From an uncultured Clostridium sp. (GTDB lineage Bacteria; Bacillota_A; Clostridia; Lachnospirales; Lachnospiraceae), in assembly GCA_947174825.1 (NCBI GenBank), contig CAMWKN010000083.1:1-6734 (forward strand): 6,734 nucleotides of DNA. Reading direction: 5' to 3'. The notes under the pieces are model-generated. The model searched no databases. It was given only the letters and a program-made list of their open reading frames with translations, and was not told the origin of the DNA. Below, piece by piece: positions 5,801-6,734 of the stretch. Position 1 is the stretch's first letter; each line of letters starts with the position of its first letter. A program made the position numbers and the translations under genes.

Positions 5801-6734
5801 AAGGTACGTGATATCAATGATTATCACCATGCTAAGGATGCGTATTTAAATATTGTGGTTGGAAATACCTATTTTGTGAAATTTACAAAAGATGCTGCAT
5901 GGTATGTGAGAAACAACCCAGGTAGAACATATAATTTGCGAAAGATGTTTGAGAATGAAACTGTAAAACGGGGAGATGAGGTGGCATGGATTTCTGGAGA
6001 AGCGGGAACCATCCATACAGTGAAGAAATGGATGCGTAAAAATAATATTCTCTTTACGAGGAAATCCTATGAGGCGAAAGGAGGTTTGTTTAAGCAACAA
6101 ATATTAAAGAAAGGCAAGGGACAGGTACCGATTAAAAATGGGGCAGAGGATAGCAGGCTGGCATTTATTGAAAAGTATGGTGGGTATGATAAGGCGAGTC
6201 GTGCCTATTTTATGTTAGTAGAATCAGAAACAAAGCAAGGGAAATTAATGCGTAGTATAGAATTTGTGCCAGTGTATCTTGCTAAATTGCTTGAGGAGCA
6301 AAGCGAGATAATAAAATATTGTGAGGAAAAGCTGGAATTAATAAAACCAAAGATTCTTTTACGTAAAATTATGATAGATTCTTTGTTTGATTTAGATGGT
6401 TTTTTGATGCATTTATCTGGTAGTTATGATAAAAAAAATTTATCTTTTAAGTGTGCAATGCAGTTAGTGGTTGACGAAAAAACACATAAGATATTAAAAA
6501 ATGTTGAGAAGTTTTGTTTGGATTATCAGGCGAATAAAGATGCAATTATATCAGAGAAATTGAATTTGTCAGATGGAGATTTGATACAGGTGTATGAAAC
6601 ATTTTGTGATAAAATGCAAAATACAGTGTATAAAGGTCGATTGAGTTCGCAGGCTGGTATATTGATTAATGGAAAAAAATTATTTGAAGAATTATCAAAA
6701 GAGGAAAAATGTTTGATGTTAAATGAAATATTAC
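2840..6734 (+). CDS. cas9: CRISPR-associated endonuclease Cas9 (type II, probably II-A), 3' end outside the window
   Basis: This RNA-guided DNA endonuclease would cut both strands of invading DNA when loaded with crRNA and tracrRNA. The frame is open for 1298 codons to the right edge. RuvC-I is at the N-terminus (LGLDMGTASVGW, catalytic Asp15), followed by the arginine-rich bridge helix (about 52-79, with TARRRTERSKNR) and a large recognition lobe (about 80-735). RuvC-II has Glu785 in VEMARE. HNH has Asp865-His866 in DIDHIYPQS, with Asn880 and Asn889 at the same spacing as in S. pyogenes Cas9. RuvC-III has His997 and Asp1000 in YHHAKDAYLN. The PAM-interacting region follows (KYGGY at 1112-1116). 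All nuclease residues are present and no frameshift is seen, so the enzyme should be active. By comparison with recalled relatives such as Coprococcus catus Cas9, about 58 C-terminal residues are missing, including the part that reads the PAM. Size and similarity favour II-A over II-C; csn2 would confirm this. The last third (after about 6300) is especially AT-rich. Confidence 0.97.
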   Translation, partial: MGNTNDKGKYYLGLDMGTASVGWAVTDKNYEIIKKHGKALWGIRLFEQANTAEERRTFRTARRRTERSKNRIALLQELFAEEIAAVDTGFFLRMKESKYYPEDKRDRDGNTPELPYTLFVDEKFTDIDFHKQFPTIYHLRHTLITQPQFKPDIRLLYLALHHIMKHRGHFLFEGKEMSEVTNFANAVQALVECAKENDIEIALDENSAEEMEKILKSTQNSRTEKKKQISTLIAGNDKQKKALAGLVAGCSVKLSELFADKTLDDEERSKISFSDSNYEEYISQVESVLADRYLLITAAKAIFDWAVLSDILGSSNYLSEAKIRIYDKHRKDLDKLKDLLRSDKSVYNKVFGVPDKTANYSAYIGMVKKNGKKQPIENNCSREEFYDFLRKTLKAFSSTAEKETVVEELLAEIENGTLFPKQVIRDNGVIPYQLHEKELNKILENASHHYPFLLEKDADGYSVREKIQSIFHFRIPYYVGPLNTYHHDKGGNSWAVRKKDNHDKIYPWNFTEIIDEEQSATNFIMRMTNKCTYLVGEDVLPKESLLYAKFSVLNELNNLRIDGELVSVENKQKIYTDVFMRYQRVTGKRVKDYLIREGIITREQELSGFDQNFKSSLKAYHDIKQIAGNVFLSEMQKEDIVKDITLFADSQKMLKRRLRQKYPELSEKQVSQLAGKKYSGWGRLSRTFLEEVEAVNPVTGEILNIISALWETNDNLMQLLSKKYEYSKKIEERNAQNISEGEITYQSVQDLYVSPAVKRPIWQTVKIVKEIEHIMGSAPERIFVEMAREPGQRNDRKVSRRTNLLGLYQFCKKEAQELYDSLSQKDDNQLRSDKLYLYYTQMGRCMYSGEVIDLEELFTNRYDIDHIYPQSKVMDDSLDNRVLVKRELNSKKTDIYPVPEEYKKQAKNLWDALLKKKLISKEKYHRLTRREPFSDGELAGFIARQLVETRQSTKAVTQLLKQAYPDTEIVYAKAKAVSEFRYKFDLIKVRDINDYHHAKDAYLNIVVGNTYFVKFTKDAAWYVRNNPGRTYNLRKMFENETVKRGDEVAWISGEAGTIHTVKKWMRKNNILFTRKSYEAKGGLFKQQILKKGKGQVPIKNGAEDSRLAFIEKYGGYDKASRAYFMLVESETKQGKLMRSIEFVPVYLAKLLEEQSEIIKYCEEKLELIKPKILLRKIMIDSLFDLDGFLMHLSGSYDKKNLSFKCAMQLVVDEKTHKILKNVEKFCLDYQANKDAIISEKLNLSDGDLIQVYETFCDKMQNTVYKGRLSSQAGILINGKKLFEELSKEEKCLMLNEIL

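Noticed and set aside
3322..6100. Minus-strand open frames inside cas9 (3322-3669, 4699-4977, 5846-6100)
   Set aside because: They lie wholly within the conserved cas9 frame, have low-complexity translations and no ribosome binding sites that would single them out.

Overview
The window looks like a chromosomal stretch of a gut Clostridia bacterium, most likely family Lachnospiraceae. The evidence is moderate to high A+T content, GGAGG-type ribosome binding sites, and a Cas9 whose protein sequence strongly recalls, from memory, that of Coprococcus catus and related gut Firmicutes. The species cannot be named from the sequence alone.

Layout from left to right. (1) Positions 3-233 hold the 3' end of an unrecognised gene whose product ends in one membrane helix. 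A 13-bp inverted repeat flanked by short direct repeats straddles its stop codon. (2) Positions 420-2369 hold a complete 649-residue sensor-like protein. It fuses a two-cluster ferredoxin domain, an [FeFe]-hydrogenase-like H-cluster domain, a further 4Fe-4S domain, a coiled coil and an HD-GYP cyclic-di-GMP phosphodiesterase domain. An extended -10 promoter precedes it and a perfect 17-bp stem follows it. (3) Positions 2370-2839 are a 470-base gap without a protein gene. On the minus strand it holds a well-formed candidate tracrRNA (about 2735 down to 2617) with its own promoter (TTGACT-17-TATGAT), a full-length anti-repeat, two hairpins and an intrinsic terminator. (4) From 2840 to the right edge runs a large type II cas9 on the plus strand. 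All RuvC and HNH catalytic residues are present. The window ends about 58 codons before the expected stop.

How the parts work together. The tracrRNA and cas9 are divergently arranged: the tracrRNA is transcribed away from cas9 from a promoter 70-100 bases ahead of the cas9 start codon. The tracrRNA should pair with a roughly 36-nt CRISPR repeat, whose sequence can be predicted from the anti-repeat, and the duplex would load Cas9. cas1, cas2, csn2 and the array are not in the window and presumably lie to the right. The hydrogenase-like HD-GYP protein is an independent transcription unit that probably links redox or hydrogen status to cyclic-di-GMP breakdown. Nothing in the sequence ties it to CRISPR function.
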